Shown here: one piece after another, positions 24,130 to 33,321 of the stretch
Layout: every line of letters starts with the position of its first letter
Numbering within the stretch: the first letter of the stretch is position 1
Origin: Actinophytocola sp044466355
GTDB lineage: Bacteria; Actinomycetota; Actinomycetes; Mycobacteriales; Pseudonocardiaceae
NCBI RefSeq assembly: GCF_044466355.1
Contig: NZ_JBITMQ010000016.1
Location: 62,001-126,000 of the forward strand
DNA: 64,000 nucleotides
Reading direction: 5' to 3'
The notes under the pieces: model-generated
Told to the model about the DNA's origin: nothing
The model's input: the letters and a program-made list of their open reading frames with translations, nothing else
Database searches by the model: none
Made by a program: the position numbers and the translations under genes

Positions 24130-25228
24130 CGGCAGAACACCGTCATCCCGATGGACACCACCGCCGCTGCGGGCGGGTCTTGTTCGTACGGGTTCAGTGA
24201 CAGCACCAACGACCTGCCCTCCCCGTCGGTCAACGCGAAGGTGAGGTAGCCGATCAGTTGGCCGGTGTGCCCCCACACAGCCTTGGGCCCGTCGGCGCAG
24301 GGGAGGGTGAACTCCTGCAGCCCCAAGCCGTAGCGGAACAGGGGATCGGCCGCTGTCGTCTCTCGCATCTCCGCCAGGCTTGCCCGGCTCGTCAGTCGCC
24401 CGTCGAGCAGGGCCGTGACGAACGTGGTCAGGTCCCGGGTAGTGGAGATCATCTCACCGGCCGCCCAGTCGAGGGACGGGTCCATCTCCGTGGCGTCCAC
24501 GATCGTCGGAGGGTTCGTCGGCAGTGGTTCGTAGCCGCGGGCGTGCGGCGTGGGCACGGACGCTCGGTGGCCGGGCACGCTGGTGTCATCGAGGCCGAGC
24601 GGGCGCAGGATCCGGCGCTTCACCTCCTCGCCGTACGGTTGGCCGGTCAGCTTCTCGACCAGTAACCCGGCCACGACGTAGTTGGTGTTCGAGTAGCGCC
24701 AGGGCATGGCGGGGTCGTCGTCCTGGTCCGCGGTGAACGCGACCTCCAGCAGTTCATGGGGCGTGTAGTCGTCGAAGCGGGCGTCGCCGCGCCAACGGTT
24801 GGTGGAGTAGCCCGGTTCGCTCATGTAGTCGTGCAGGAGGCTCGTGTGCTGCAGGATCTGCCGGACGGTGATGTGCTCGCCGGCGGGTACGACACCCGGT
24901 AGGTATCGCTCGACCGGCTCGTCCACGCCAGCACTCCCTCGTCGACCAACTGCAGAAGCACTGTGGCCACAAAGGTCTTGGTGACGCTGCCGATCCGGAA
25001 GTGTCCCTTCGGGTCGGCCGGTTTCCCCGTGGCCAGGTCGCTCACGCCCACCGCGTCCGACCACTGGTGCGTACCGTCCTGGACGTGGATCAGCCCGGCG
25101 GTGACATGCCGGTCGGTCACAAGACCGGTCAGCTGGTTACGCAACTCCACCGCCGGTATGTCCGATGTGGACGGAACGGTGCCGGGGCCGACGGCGAGGG
25201 TGACAGACAGGATCGTGTTCAGGAACAT
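24126..25228 (-). pseudogene. Serine hydrolase, beta-lactamase (class C/DD-peptidase) family, frameshifted
   Basis: The N-terminal part (ATG at 25226-25228) reads through a hydrophobic leader (MFLNTILSVTLAVGPG) to the SxxK motif GSVTK and QLVDEGVLAW. The rest of the protein, VDEPVERYLPG onward with YSN and HTG motifs, continues in another frame. A single missing base near 24926 explains the break: adding one base would restore VLALDEPV. All three catalytic motifs are therefore present but split. It may be a recent pseudogene or a sequence error. The intact protein would be about 367 residues and secreted. It lies next to a repeat and IS scar, consistent with local decay. Confidence 0.75.
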
Positions 25229-25392
25229 GCCCACGACGCTATGCCGGGTCGGCTCGGGCGGACCTTGCTGAGCTCCGCAGAATCGAACTGTGGAACACCA
25301 CACCGTTCTTGTGTGGAGAACCGCATTGACTCGGTGCCGCGCCCGAGGCTGTCATCGGCGTGTAGGCGCATCGGGGTGGGTACTCCTGGAGG

Positions 25393-26556
25393 ATGAAGGC
25401 GACGCTGAGGTTGGGACGGATCGCCGGGGTCGTGGTCGGCCTGCACTGGAGCGTGCTGGGCATCGTGGTGCTGCTGCTCGTGTCCCTGCTGGCGCGGCTG
25501 CCGGTGGACTTCCCCGCCTATGGGACCACCGCCTACGTGGTGGCCGCGGTGCTGACGGTGGTGTTGTTCGTGCTGTCGCTGCTGGCGCACGAACTGGCGC
25601 ACGCGGTGGTGGCGCGGCGCAACCGGGTCGAGGTCGACGGCATCACGCTGTGGTTGCTCGGCGGGGCGGCGCGGCTGCGCGGGGACGCGCCGAGCCCGGG
25701 CGCGGAGTTCCGCATCGCCGTCGTGGGACCGTTGGCCAGTCTGCTCGTCGCCGGGTTGTTCGTGGTCATGACGTGGCTGACGGCCTGGTTCGACGGCGGG
25801 TTGATGTGGGTGCAGGTGCTGCTGTACCTGGCGGCGGTCAACGCGGTGCTCGCGGTGTTCAACCTGGTGCCCGCGGCGCCGTTGGACGGTGGCCGGGTGC
25901 TGCGGGCGGTGCTGTGGGCGTGGCGAGGGGACCGGGTCAGGGCGACGGTGTGGGCGGCCCGCGCGGGACGTGTGTTCGGGTTCCTGTTGGTGGCGGGCGG
26001 TGTCCTCGCCGCCGTGCGCGGCTTCTCGAGCGGGCTGTGGTGGGTTCTGCTCGGCCTGTTCGTGGTGACCATGGCCGGCGCCGAGGAGCAGCGGGCACGC
26101 GCCGGCACGACACTGGGCGGGCTGCGGGTGCGGGACGTGATGACACCCGACCCGGACACCGCGCCGGGCGACCGCGGCGTGGCCGAGTTCCTCGTCGACA
26201 CCGCTCTGGCGCGCCGCCACTCCGCCTATCCGCTGCTCGACGACACCGGCCGGATCGCCGGGCTGGTCACCCTCAACCGGCTCAGGGCGGTACCGCCGGA
26301 CCGCCGTTCGACCACCGTGCTGCGGCAGACCGCGTGCCCACCGGGAGCGGTGCCCACGGCCGCGCCGGACGAACCCCTGACCGCGCTGCTGCCGCGGCTG
26401 GGTGGCGGCGCCGACGGACGCGCGCTGGTACTCGACGGCGAACGGCTCGTCGGCATCGTCACACCCAGCGACATCACCCGTGCCGTCGCACTCCGTGGCC
26501 TGGACGTCGAGCCCGGCGCCGCGGGCGCGGACCCCGGTCACGCCGACAGGTCATGA
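25393..26556 (+). CDS. Site-2 protease family (M50B) metalloprotease with CBS domains
   Basis: A 387-residue polytopic membrane protein. The zinc site HELAH lies in an early membrane segment, and the second motif NLVPAAPLDGGRV supplies the Asp ligand. About six hydrophobic segments are followed by two CBS domains (about 245-375; VRDVMTPDPD, LVGIVTPSDITRA). This architecture is the Rip3-like site-2 protease group of actinobacteria, which cleaves membrane anchors such as anti-sigma factors. The CBS pair probably binds a nucleotide. TTGACT-N18-TGTCAT at 25326-25355 is a weak promoter candidate. It converges with the kinase gene downstream. The substrate is unknown. Confidence 0.88.
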   Translation: MKATLRLGRIAGVVVGLHWSVLGIVVLLLVSLLARLPVDFPAYGTTAYVVAAVLTVVLFVLSLLAHELAHAVVARRNRVEVDGITLWLLGGAARLRGDAPSPGAEFRIAVVGPLASLLVAGLFVVMTWLTAWFDGGLMWVQVLLYLAAVNAVLAVFNLVPAAPLDGGRVLRAVLWAWRGDRVRATVWAARAGRVFGFLLVAGGVLAAVRGFSSGLWWVLLGLFVVTMAGAEEQRARAGTTLGGLRVRDVMTPDPDTAPGDRGVAEFLVDTALARRHSAYPLLDDTGRIAGLVTLNRLRAVPPDRRSTTVLRQTACPPGAVPTAAPDEPLTALLPRLGGGADGRALVLDGERLVGIVTPSDITRAVALRGLDVEPGAAGADPGHADRS

Positions 26557-26596
26557 CCACGGACGCCGTTGCGGCGACGGGAGCCGGTGGTGCTGG

Positions 26597-28114
26597 TCAG
26601 TTGCCGTCGTCGTCCTTGTCCTCCTTCTTCTTGTGCTTCTCGTCCTTGTCCTCGTCGTCCTTCTTCCCCTTGTCGCCGCCCCGCACCACCGTGGTTGAGA
26701 GAACCTCGTCGGAGTTGATCAGGGCGGTGCCGTCGTCGACCAGCAGGCCGTGCCGGTGAGTTTCGTGGATCTGGCCGCGGCTCTCGGCGGTGTAGGTGAT
26801 CTCGGCGACGACGGTGTCACCCTCGACGGTGGGTGTGCCGACGAGCCGGAGGTCCTTGGCGTCCTTCCACTGTTCCTCGAACCGTTCCTGGCCCTGGTCG
26901 CGGAGCGCGGGACCGAGCAGGTGCCACGCCTGGTCCGGGTCGTCGGCCAGCCGGGTGTAGTAGTCGGTGACCGTCCGGCGGAGCAGCGCCGGATCGGCCG
27001 AGGGCGACGGCGTGGTCGTCGTGGCCGGAGTCGTGGACGCGGGTGCCGCCCTGTCGGGCTCGGCGTCCCCGCCGGCCGACAGCGCGACGACCAGCAGGAC
27101 GAACAGGCCGACGGCGAGCGCGGCGATCGCCGCGAAACCCGTTCGTCGCCGCGACCGTGCCCGCGCCGCGGGCGGCGGGGGCACGGCCCGGTACTGGGTC
27201 ATCGGGTGCAGGTCCAGCCGCGTGGGTGCAGGGCTTCGCGCCGCGGCGGGCGACGGTGCGGGCTCGTGCCCGGCCAAGGTGGCCGCGACGTGGCTCATGG
27301 TGGGGCGTGCCGCGGGGTCGTCGTGCAGCATGGCCATGATCGGGGCCGCCAGGGCACCGGCCCGTCGTGGTGGTGGGGCTCCTCCGGCGGCGACCCGGTG
27401 GAGCTGGGCGACGGGGTTGTCGGCGGTGCCGAACGGCGGCGTGCCCTCGATCGCGGTGTAGAGGGTGGCGCCGAGGGAGAACACGTCCGCGGCCGGTGTC
27501 GACGGTTCGCCGCGCGCGGTCTCCGGGGCGAGGAACGCGGGCGTGCCCGCCAGCAGACCGGTTCCGGTGACGGTGACGTCCCCGCTGCTGCGCGCCAACC
27601 CGAAGTCGGTGATCTTGGCGCTGCCCGCGGCCTCGTCGTTGTCGTTGTCGCTGTCGGTGGTCAGCAGGATGTTCGCGGGCTTGACGTCGCGGTGCACGAT
27701 GCCCGCCGCGTGCGCGGTGGCCAGCGCACCCGCGATCTGGGCACCGATCCGGGACACGTCCTCGGGCGGGAGGGCGCCACGCTCGGTGAGCACGTCGGCG
27801 AGGCTGCGCGACGGCACGTACTCCATGACCAGGACCGGCTGGTCCTGGTCATCGGTGGCCACGTCGTAGACCGCGACCGCGTGCGGATGCGTCAACCCGG
27901 CGGCGGCCCGGGCCTCACGGAAGACCCGCTGCCGTGCCCGGGACGTCTCGTCGGCGGTGGCCGCCACGGCGGCACGTAGCTGTTTGACGGCCACGACGCG
28001 GCCGAGCCGCACATCGAACGCCCGCCACACCGTGCCCATCGCGCCCTCGCCGACCGGAGACCCCAACCGGTAACGGCCCGCGACGACACGACCTTCCCGC
28101 CAGATGCTGTCCAA
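26597..28114 (-). CDS. Serine/threonine protein kinase, PknB-type membrane kinase
   Basis: The cytosolic kinase domain (about 12-275) has a Gly loop GEGAMG, Lys in VAVKQL, HRDVKPAN, DFG and a FLAPE loop. A single membrane segment (FAAIAALAVGLFVLLVVALS) follows a Pro-rich juxtamembrane region. An extracellular domain of about 130 residues then ends in a tail of mixed Lys/Asp/Glu (GKKDDEDKDEKHKKKEDKDD). The start is uncertain. I chose a TTG preceded by GGACGGAG; the frame also opens at a GTG at 28162. No PASTA domains are present. It probably phosphorylates cytosolic regulators in response to an outside cue. Confidence 0.9.
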   Translation of the reverse strand: MDSIWREGRVVAGRYRLGSPVGEGAMGTVWRAFDVRLGRVVAVKQLRAAVAATADETSRARQRVFREARAAAGLTHPHAVAVYDVATDDQDQPVLVMEYVPSRSLADVLTERGALPPEDVSRIGAQIAGALATAHAAGIVHRDVKPANILLTTDSDNDNDEAAGSAKITDFGLARSSGDVTVTGTGLLAGTPAFLAPETARGEPSTPAADVFSLGATLYTAIEGTPPFGTADNPVAQLHRVAAGGAPPPRRAGALAAPIMAMLHDDPAARPTMSHVAATLAGHEPAPSPAAARSPAPTRLDLHPMTQYRAVPPPPAARARSRRRTGFAAIAALAVGLFVLLVVALSAGGDAEPDRAAPASTTPATTTTPSPSADPALLRRTVTDYYTRLADDPDQAWHLLGPALRDQGQERFEEQWKDAKDLRLVGTPTVEGDTVVAEITYTAESRGQIHETHRHGLLVDDGTALINSDEVLSTTVVRGGDKGKKDDEDKDEKHKKKEDKDDDGN

Positions 28115-28178
28115 GCCACTCCGTCCGCCGCGTGTCCCTCGTGTTTGGCGTCCGCACGTCACGCACCGTCACACTCGG

Positions 28179-28607
28179 TCAGACGACGGCGGCCTCGGCC
28201 GTCAGGTAGGCGCCGAGCCGGTCGGCGAGGTCATCGTGGGCGCCGACCGTGCGGAAGCCGGGTGGCTGGAGCTGTCCGGGCCGGGCACCCGCGGCCGTGT
28301 CGGCCACGAACCGGTGCACGACATCGGGTGCCGGGAGCACGTCCTCGCCGAGGTAGGCCACCACCACGGGCTCATCGCTGGGCTCGGTCTCCGCGGCGAT
28401 CAACCAGCCGTCCTGCTCGCCCCAGACCAGGAGCAGGTCCCGGTCCGGGAACTCCGGACAGCGGTGCCGAAGCGGCAGGTAGGCGGTGGCGGGAGGGCGG
28501 CTGTCGGCCCAGACCGCGTCCGGCGTCATGCGCATGACGCCGGCGACGGCACTGACATACTCTGCCAGTGCACGCCCTGGCAGCTCGGCATGTTTCGCGC
28601 ACATCAA
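28179..28607 (-). CDS. DUF6292 family protein
   Basis: A 142-residue soluble protein of the kind common in Pseudonocardiales. It contains PATAYLPLRHRCPEFPDRDLLLVW and VVVAYLGEDVLPAP, which match the DUF6292 pattern as I recall it. It has no enzymatic motif, membrane segment or signal peptide. It lies upstream of the kinase on the same strand with a 64-bp gap and could share a transcript. Function is unknown. Confidence 0.65.
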   Translation of the reverse strand: MMCAKHAELPGRALAEYVSAVAGVMRMTPDAVWADSRPPATAYLPLRHRCPEFPDRDLLLVWGEQDGWLIAAETEPSDEPVVVAYLGEDVLPAPDVVHRFVADTAAGARPGQLQPPGFRTVGAHDDLADRLGAYLTAEAAVV

Positions 28608-28727
28608 AGGGTGACTACCCGCTGGTGGGCGGGCTAAACATCGGACATTACCTCGCCCTGGTCGGGCGATGACCGGCCGCGCCTACCGTCGTCGAATGGC
28701 GACTTCCGGCGCGGGATCGGCCCGGTC

Positions 28728-29801
28728 TTGACTGAGAACGGCCTCTTCCCGGACCTCACGGCACGCTTCGCCGCCGACGACGTGGTGTTCCTGCGGCGGG
28801 CACGGCTCCGGGCGGAACGCGCGCGGCCGTACGCCGGGTTGACGGTCCTGCACAACGTGCCGCTCACCGCCGAGACGATGTGCAAGATCGAGGTGCTCGC
28901 GGTGGGCGGGGCCGACCTCGTGGTCACCAACCCGAGTTTCACGAGTCCCGATCCGCGCTGCGTCGAGGCGCTGGGCGCCGCCGGTGTCGAGTTCCGGGAC
29001 TCCTACCGGTTCCCCGAGGAGTTCGACGTGGTGCTGGACTGCGGCGGTGAGCTGCAGCCGTGGGTGGCACCGCGGATGGGCGTCGGCGAACTCACCGGCA
29101 CCGGCACCCGGCGTTACCGCGCCGCGTGTCCCGACTATCCGGTCATCGCGGTCGACGAGAGCCGGGTGAAGGATCTCGAGGCGTTGCTGGGCACCGGGCG
29201 CGCCTTCGTGCACGCGTTCCGGCGGCTGGTGCCGGAGCCGGTCGACGGGCGGCCGTTCCTGGTCCTCGGATACGGCAAGGTCGGCAGGGGGATCGTCCGT
29301 GCCCTCGGTCCCCACACCGATCGCATCGGGGTGGTGGACGTCGACCCCGGGGCGGTGGCGGCCGCCGCGGCGGCCGGTTGCGAGGCCATGCTCGCCGAGG
29401 AGCGCGACCGGGTGGCCGCCTGGGCACGGCAGGCCTTCGCGGTCGTCACCGCGACCGGGGTACCGGGGGTGGTGACCGCGGGCTACGACCCCGCCGCCTT
29501 CCTCGGCGCCCACCTCGCGAACATGGGCGGAGAGGACGAGTTCGGCGACGCGTTCGCGGCCGAGGACGTCCTGTGCGGCAAACGGCCGGTCAACTTCTCG
29601 GCGAGCGACCCGGGGCTGGTGCGGTACCTGGACCCCGTCTTCCACGCCCACAACCTGGTGGTCGACCTGCTCTCCTGCGCGCGGCCCCGGCCCGGGGTCC
29701 AGCCGTTCCCGGACTTCCTCGCCGACGAGATCGTCGACGGCTGGCAGCGCGCGTTCGGCGAGCGCGTGGACACCGAACCCGACCGGAGGAGACCTGCTTG
29801 A
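28728..29801 (+). CDS. SAH-hydrolase-like NAD-binding protein
   Basis: A 357-residue protein resembling adenosylhomocysteinase but about 100 residues shorter than usual. It keeps an N-terminal region like the substrate domain (LHNVPLTAETMCKIEVLAVGGADLV) and a Rossmann NAD motif, VLGYGKVGRGIVRAL, followed by an acidic turn VVDVDP. The start is a TTG; no better in-frame start lies upstream. The stop overlaps the next gene as TTGA, so the two are coupled. It may act on SAH or a related thioether or nucleoside, but the reduced length suggests altered chemistry. Homology is clear; the reaction is not. Confidence 0.75.
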   Translation: MTENGLFPDLTARFAADDVVFLRRARLRAERARPYAGLTVLHNVPLTAETMCKIEVLAVGGADLVVTNPSFTSPDPRCVEALGAAGVEFRDSYRFPEEFDVVLDCGGELQPWVAPRMGVGELTGTGTRRYRAACPDYPVIAVDESRVKDLEALLGTGRAFVHAFRRLVPEPVDGRPFLVLGYGKVGRGIVRALGPHTDRIGVVDVDPGAVAAAAAAGCEAMLAEERDRVAAWARQAFAVVTATGVPGVVTAGYDPAAFLGAHLANMGGEDEFGDAFAAEDVLCGKRPVNFSASDPGLVRYLDPVFHAHNLVVDLLSCARPRPGVQPFPDFLADEIVDGWQRAFGERVDTEPDRRRPA

Positions 29802-31081
29802 CGACGACCGAGAGCGGCCGGGTGGACGACGAACTCCGCCGCTGCGCGTCCCGGTACCTCGCCTCGTCCGGCCGGTCCGAACGCGACAGCCCGCGGTTCG
29901 CGTCGGTGACCGACGACCTGGGCATGCTCGTCGCCGACCAGTTCACGGTCATGCGTCACGAACCGGACCATCCGCTGGTCGCGGCGTCCTACCGGCAGTA
30001 CATCCGGGAGATCACCGAACAGTACGAGTTCGCCGTCGCCGCGCTGGGGTTGCGCATCGAGCCGTGGCCACACCAGAACGAGCCCTACCGCGACAGCCGC
30101 CACATGATCGAGGACGTCCGGCGGCACCGGCACCTGTACGTCCTGGCCACGCACGCCAGGTGGGGCGAGGCGGGCGCCGAGCACGCCGATCACCCGGTGC
30201 TCGCACGCACGGGCATCGTGGTCGCCGGCGTCGAACTGCTCGCCAACGACCTGTTCCGAGTGGTGCACGACGTGTTCGGGCACGCCGTGCACGGCCACCA
30301 GTTCGGGCCGATCGGCGAGGAGAAGGCGTGGTTGGCGCACTATGGCATGTTCTCGCCGCTGGCGCGTCCCGCGCTCACCGCCGAGACCCGCGGTCAGACC
30401 TGCTGGATGTACTTCGGCCCGCACCTGCGCACCGCGTCCGGAACGCTCGTCGGCAAGGACGAACCGGGCTGGGTGCCTGTGCCGCGGCGCCCGTTCGCCG
30501 AACAGAAGGCCGGTCTGCTGCCCGCCGACGTGAGCGGTGTGCGCCTCGTCCACGACCGCGGCACCGGGCGCACGCGTGCACAGCCGCTGCGCGACTGGCG
30601 GCCGGACACCTGTCTCGCGCTGCGCACCAGCCGCATTCCGGCCCACGTCACCGTCGACCTCGCCGAGGCCTACCGGACCACCACGTTCCGCGTGATCGCT
30701 CCGGCGGGACCGATCGACGTCCGCATCGGGCAGCCCAGTCCGGACCTGGATCCGTTGCTGTGCCGCGAAGGTGTCCATTGCTGGGCGTTCCTCACCGCGT
30801 GGAGTCCCGGTGGCCGCGTGCTGCCCGCCGAGGAGAACCGGCGACGCCACCGCGCGCTCCAGCACCGGCTCCGCGCCACCGGGGTGCCGGTGCTGCCGGG
30901 CGTCGGCATCGGCACGGACCCGGACTGGCCGGCCGAGGACAGCCTGCTCGCCGTGGGACTGGACCGGTGTACCGCGTCGCGCATCGGCGCCGAGTTCGGC
31001 CAGGACGCCATCGTGGTCGGCGATCGCGACACGTCGCCGGAGTTGCTGTGGTGCGTACCGGAGCGCCGTCAGGCCGGCTGA
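29798..31081 (+). CDS. Unknown protein: HDxFGH domain fused to DUF3293
   Basis: A 427-residue protein. The N-terminal part (about 1-280) has VVHDVFGHAVHGHQFGP, GEEKAWLAHYGMFSPLAR and AETRGQ. The HDxxGH spacing plus a downstream Glu resembles the iron site of aromatic amino-acid hydroxylases, but overall similarity is not obvious. The C-terminal part (about 300-420) resembles DUF3293 (FLTAWSPGGRVLPAEENRRRH, GQDAIVVG). It is translationally coupled to the SAH-hydrolase-like gene by a 4-bp TTGA overlap, so the two probably work together. The 3' end overlaps the convergent TetR gene by 13 bp. Function is unknown; a metal-dependent oxygenase is a guess. Confidence 0.6.
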   Translation: MTTTESGRVDDELRRCASRYLASSGRSERDSPRFASVTDDLGMLVADQFTVMRHEPDHPLVAASYRQYIREITEQYEFAVAALGLRIEPWPHQNEPYRDSRHMIEDVRRHRHLYVLATHARWGEAGAEHADHPVLARTGIVVAGVELLANDLFRVVHDVFGHAVHGHQFGPIGEEKAWLAHYGMFSPLARPALTAETRGQTCWMYFGPHLRTASGTLVGKDEPGWVPVPRRPFAEQKAGLLPADVSGVRLVHDRGTGRTRAQPLRDWRPDTCLALRTSRIPAHVTVDLAEAYRTTTFRVIAPAGPIDVRIGQPSPDLDPLLCREGVHCWAFLTAWSPGGRVLPAEENRRRHRALQHRLRATGVPVLPGVGIGTDPDWPAEDSLLAVGLDRCTASRIGAEFGQDAIVVGDRDTSPELLWCVPERRQAG

Positions 31082-31692
31082 CCGCGCTGCTCGTCGGCGA
31101 CGGCCCGCACACCGCGCAGGACGAGGTCGAGGACCGTGTCCGACTCGGCGCGCGCGGCGTGGGGGTCGGCGGCGCGGGCGATGTAGAGCGCTGAGCCGTA
31201 GAGGCCGCCCAGCGCGACGTGTGCCAACGGGTCGAGCGCGACACCTGGCAGGGTGCCGCCGTCCATCAGCACGCTCAGCACGGTCCGCAACATCGGGAGC
31301 TCGACGCCCTCGATGCCGCCCTCCCACGCGTCGGCGGCCAGCACGGTCACGCTGTCGATGATCACGACCCGCCGAAACGCGGGCTGCAGGCAGGCGTCGA
31401 GGAACGCGGACAGACCCGCGCGCACCGCCGCCCACGGATCGGGTTCGGCCAGCGCCGCGGCCAGCGCGGCCTCGGCGGTCTCGGTGAGCACGACGTCGTA
31501 CACCGCCTTGAACAGCGCGTCCTTGCCGCTGAAGTGGTGGTAGAGCGCGCCCTTCGCGAGACCGGCTCGCTGCACGATGTCGTCGATCGCGGTCGCCGCG
31601 TAGCCCTGCTCGACGAATCGCTCCCGGGCGATCGTCACCAGCAGGTCCCGGGTCGCCTCCGCCTGCCGTTCCCGATGTCGCTTGACACTCAC
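31069..31692 (-). CDS. TetR family regulator
   Basis: A 207-residue one-component repressor. The N-terminal HTH (about 12-58) reads ARERFVEQGYAATAIDDIV, then AGLAKGALYHHF and KDALF. The ligand domain is not distinctive. It is divergent from the molybdopterin oxidoreductase gene. Two adjacent palindromes occupy the intergenic space, so it probably represses itself and that gene. It converges with the preceding unit and overlaps it by 13 bp. Confidence 0.9.
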   Translation of the reverse strand: MSVKRHRERQAEATRDLLVTIARERFVEQGYAATAIDDIVQRAGLAKGALYHHFSGKDALFKAVYDVVLTETAEAALAAALAEPDPWAAVRAGLSAFLDACLQPAFRRVVIIDSVTVLAADAWEGGIEGVELPMLRTVLSVLMDGGTLPGVALDPLAHVALGGLYGSALYIARAADPHAARAESDTVLDLVLRGVRAVADEQRGQPA

Positions 31693-31711
31693 CGGGCAAG
31701 CTTAGAGACTG

Positions 31712-31742
31712 ACCGAAGGTCGGTGACCGACCGTCGGTCGGT
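31712..31742. promoter_or_regulatory. Paired palindromic operator for TetR
   Basis: Two contiguous inverted repeats: ACCGA-AGG-TCGGT (31712-31724) and ACCGACC-GTC-GGTCGGT (31726-31742). They lie 20 bp from the TetR start and 14 bp from the divergent oxidoreductase start, the expected position for a TetR operator controlling both. Confidence 0.65.
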
Positions 31743-31755
31743 GAAGGGGTAGGGG

Positions 31756-32430
31756 ATGAGGACACTTCCGCCCGGGCAACGTCGCGTCGACGGGTTCCCG
31801 AGGTTCGGCACACACCTGCACCGGCCGCCGCCCGCCGTGCCCGAGGACCCCGTGATCGCGGTTGACGGAGCGCTGCGAACCTCGTCCGAGGTGCGGCTCG
31901 CGGAGCTGTCCCGGCTGCCCCGGAGCGAGATCGTCGCCGACTTCCACTGCGTCGCCGGCTGGACCGCGACCGACCTGCGTTGGGAAGGGGTGCGGTTCGC
32001 CGACTTCTACCGCCGGTTCGTCGAACCCGCGCTGGCGCCCGGGACCACCGTCACCCACCTGGTGTTCGAGGGCCTGGACGGCGTGGTGTCCGTCGTCGAG
32101 CCGCGCGACGCGCTCGCCGAGGACGTCCTGCTGGCCGACACGCTGAACGGACGCCCCCTCGACGGCGACCACGGCGCGCCGATCCGGCTGGTCAGCCCGG
32201 CGCAGTACGGGTACGTGAACATCAAGCACCTCCGCGGGATCGAGGTGTGCACGGAGCTGCCCACACACCGCATCGGCGCCGGCGTCCTCGACCGGTTGAT
32301 GGAGGCGCATCCGCGGGCACGCGTCTGGCACGAGGAACGCCACGGGCGCGTCAGTGGTCGCCTGATCCGGCCGTTCTACCGCGCCTTCATCCGCCCGATC
32401 CGCTACCTGTGCGCGAAAGGTGGCCAGTGA
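31756..32430 (+). CDS. Molybdopterin-dependent oxidoreductase (sulfite-oxidase/MsrP-like)
   Basis: A 224-residue protein of the sulfite-oxidase molybdopterin-binding fold. The Mo-ligand Cys lies in DFHCVAGWTATDLRWEGV, the hallmark of this fold, and a later AQYGYVNIKHL segment also matches. No twin-arginine signal or heme domain is present, so it appears cytoplasmic and single-domain. The start ATG follows AGGGG closely. Likely regulated by the divergent TetR. The substrate is not predictable; sulfoxide or sulfite chemistry is typical of the family. Confidence 0.82.
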   Translation: MRTLPPGQRRVDGFPRFGTHLHRPPPAVPEDPVIAVDGALRTSSEVRLAELSRLPRSEIVADFHCVAGWTATDLRWEGVRFADFYRRFVEPALAPGTTVTHLVFEGLDGVVSVVEPRDALAEDVLLADTLNGRPLDGDHGAPIRLVSPAQYGYVNIKHLRGIEVCTELPTHRIGAGVLDRLMEAHPRARVWHEERHGRVSGRLIRPFYRAFIRPIRYLCAKGGQ

Positions 32431-32440
32431 TCCGACAGGA

Positions 32441-32466
32441 TCGACCCTGATCGACCCTGATCGACC
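32441..32466. repeat. Short tandem repeat, 10-bp unit
   Basis: Unit TCGACCCTGA occurs twice, plus a further TCGACC, in the short gap between the oxidoreductase stop and the AraC start. Probably slippage-derived. No role is evident. Confidence 0.7.
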
Positions 32467-32489
32467 GGCGTGGTGAGCGGGGAGGGCGG

Positions 32490-33269
32490 ATGACGCATCG
32501 TTGGCGGGGCTGGTGCCTGCTCCGCCCCGGGCTCCTCCTCTACGGCGGCACCATCGGCACCAACCAGCTCCACGCCCACCACGCGGTCCACCTGATCGTC
32601 GCCGAGGAGCCGTTCACCATGGCCGACGCCCGCGGCCGGCGGCTGACCACCCGGGTCGCGGTCATCCCGCCCGACACGCCGCACACGCTGGTCACGGGAG
32701 CACACGGCGCCGTCCTGGCTCAGGTCGAACCCAGCAGCGCGCCCGGCCGCGCCCTGCTGGCCCGTTCCGGCGCGGCGACCGGCGCGCAGACCTGGGGGCC
32801 GCCGTTTCCCGCCCGCCCACACGAGAGCCCGGTTGCGCCGTTCACGTTCGCCAGGCCCGCGAACGGTCACGCGGCGGCCGCCGCCGCACTGACGGTCGTC
32901 GAGGACTGGGCAGGCCACGACCGCGACGCGCGGCCGGACGTCCACCCGGCCGTCGCGCGGGCGGTGGCCGTGATCCCCGCGCTCCTGGCCGGCGGGCAGG
33001 TACGTCTTGACGCGGTCGCCGCCGCGGTCCACCTGTCACCGAGCCGGCTGGCGCACCTGTTCAGCGCACACGTGGGGATCCCGCTTCGGCCCTACGTGCG
33101 CTGGCAGCGGCTGCAGCACGCGATCCGGCTGGTGGCCGACGGGCAGACGTTGACGACCGCCGCCCACAGCGCCGGGTTCACCGACGGGCCGCACTTCACC
33201 CGGGTCTTCCGGCGCAACTTCGGCACCGCGCCCTCGACGCTGGCCGCCGCCATCGACTGGGTGCCGTGA
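32490..33269 (+). CDS. AraC family regulator
   Basis: A 259-residue regulator with an N-terminal cupin-like sensing half (HAHHAVHLIVAEEPF) and a C-terminal double HTH (about 165-255). Typical features are LDAVAAAVHLSPSRLAHLFSA and AAHSAGFTDGPHFTRVFRRNFG. GGGAGGGCGG precedes the ATG. It lies 52 bp upstream of an acyl-CoA ligase gene on the same strand, which it may control. Confidence 0.9.
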   Translation: MTHRWRGWCLLRPGLLLYGGTIGTNQLHAHHAVHLIVAEEPFTMADARGRRLTTRVAVIPPDTPHTLVTGAHGAVLAQVEPSSAPGRALLARSGAATGAQTWGPPFPARPHESPVAPFTFARPANGHAAAAAALTVVEDWAGHDRDARPDVHPAVARAVAVIPALLAGGQVRLDAVAAAVHLSPSRLAHLFSAHVGIPLRPYVRWQRLQHAIRLVADGQTLTTAAHSAGFTDGPHFTRVFRRNFGTAPSTLAAAIDWVP

Positions 33270-33321
33270 ATCGGCACGTTCGTACAAGCACGTCACGGCG
33301 GCGGCACAACATCCTTGGGAG

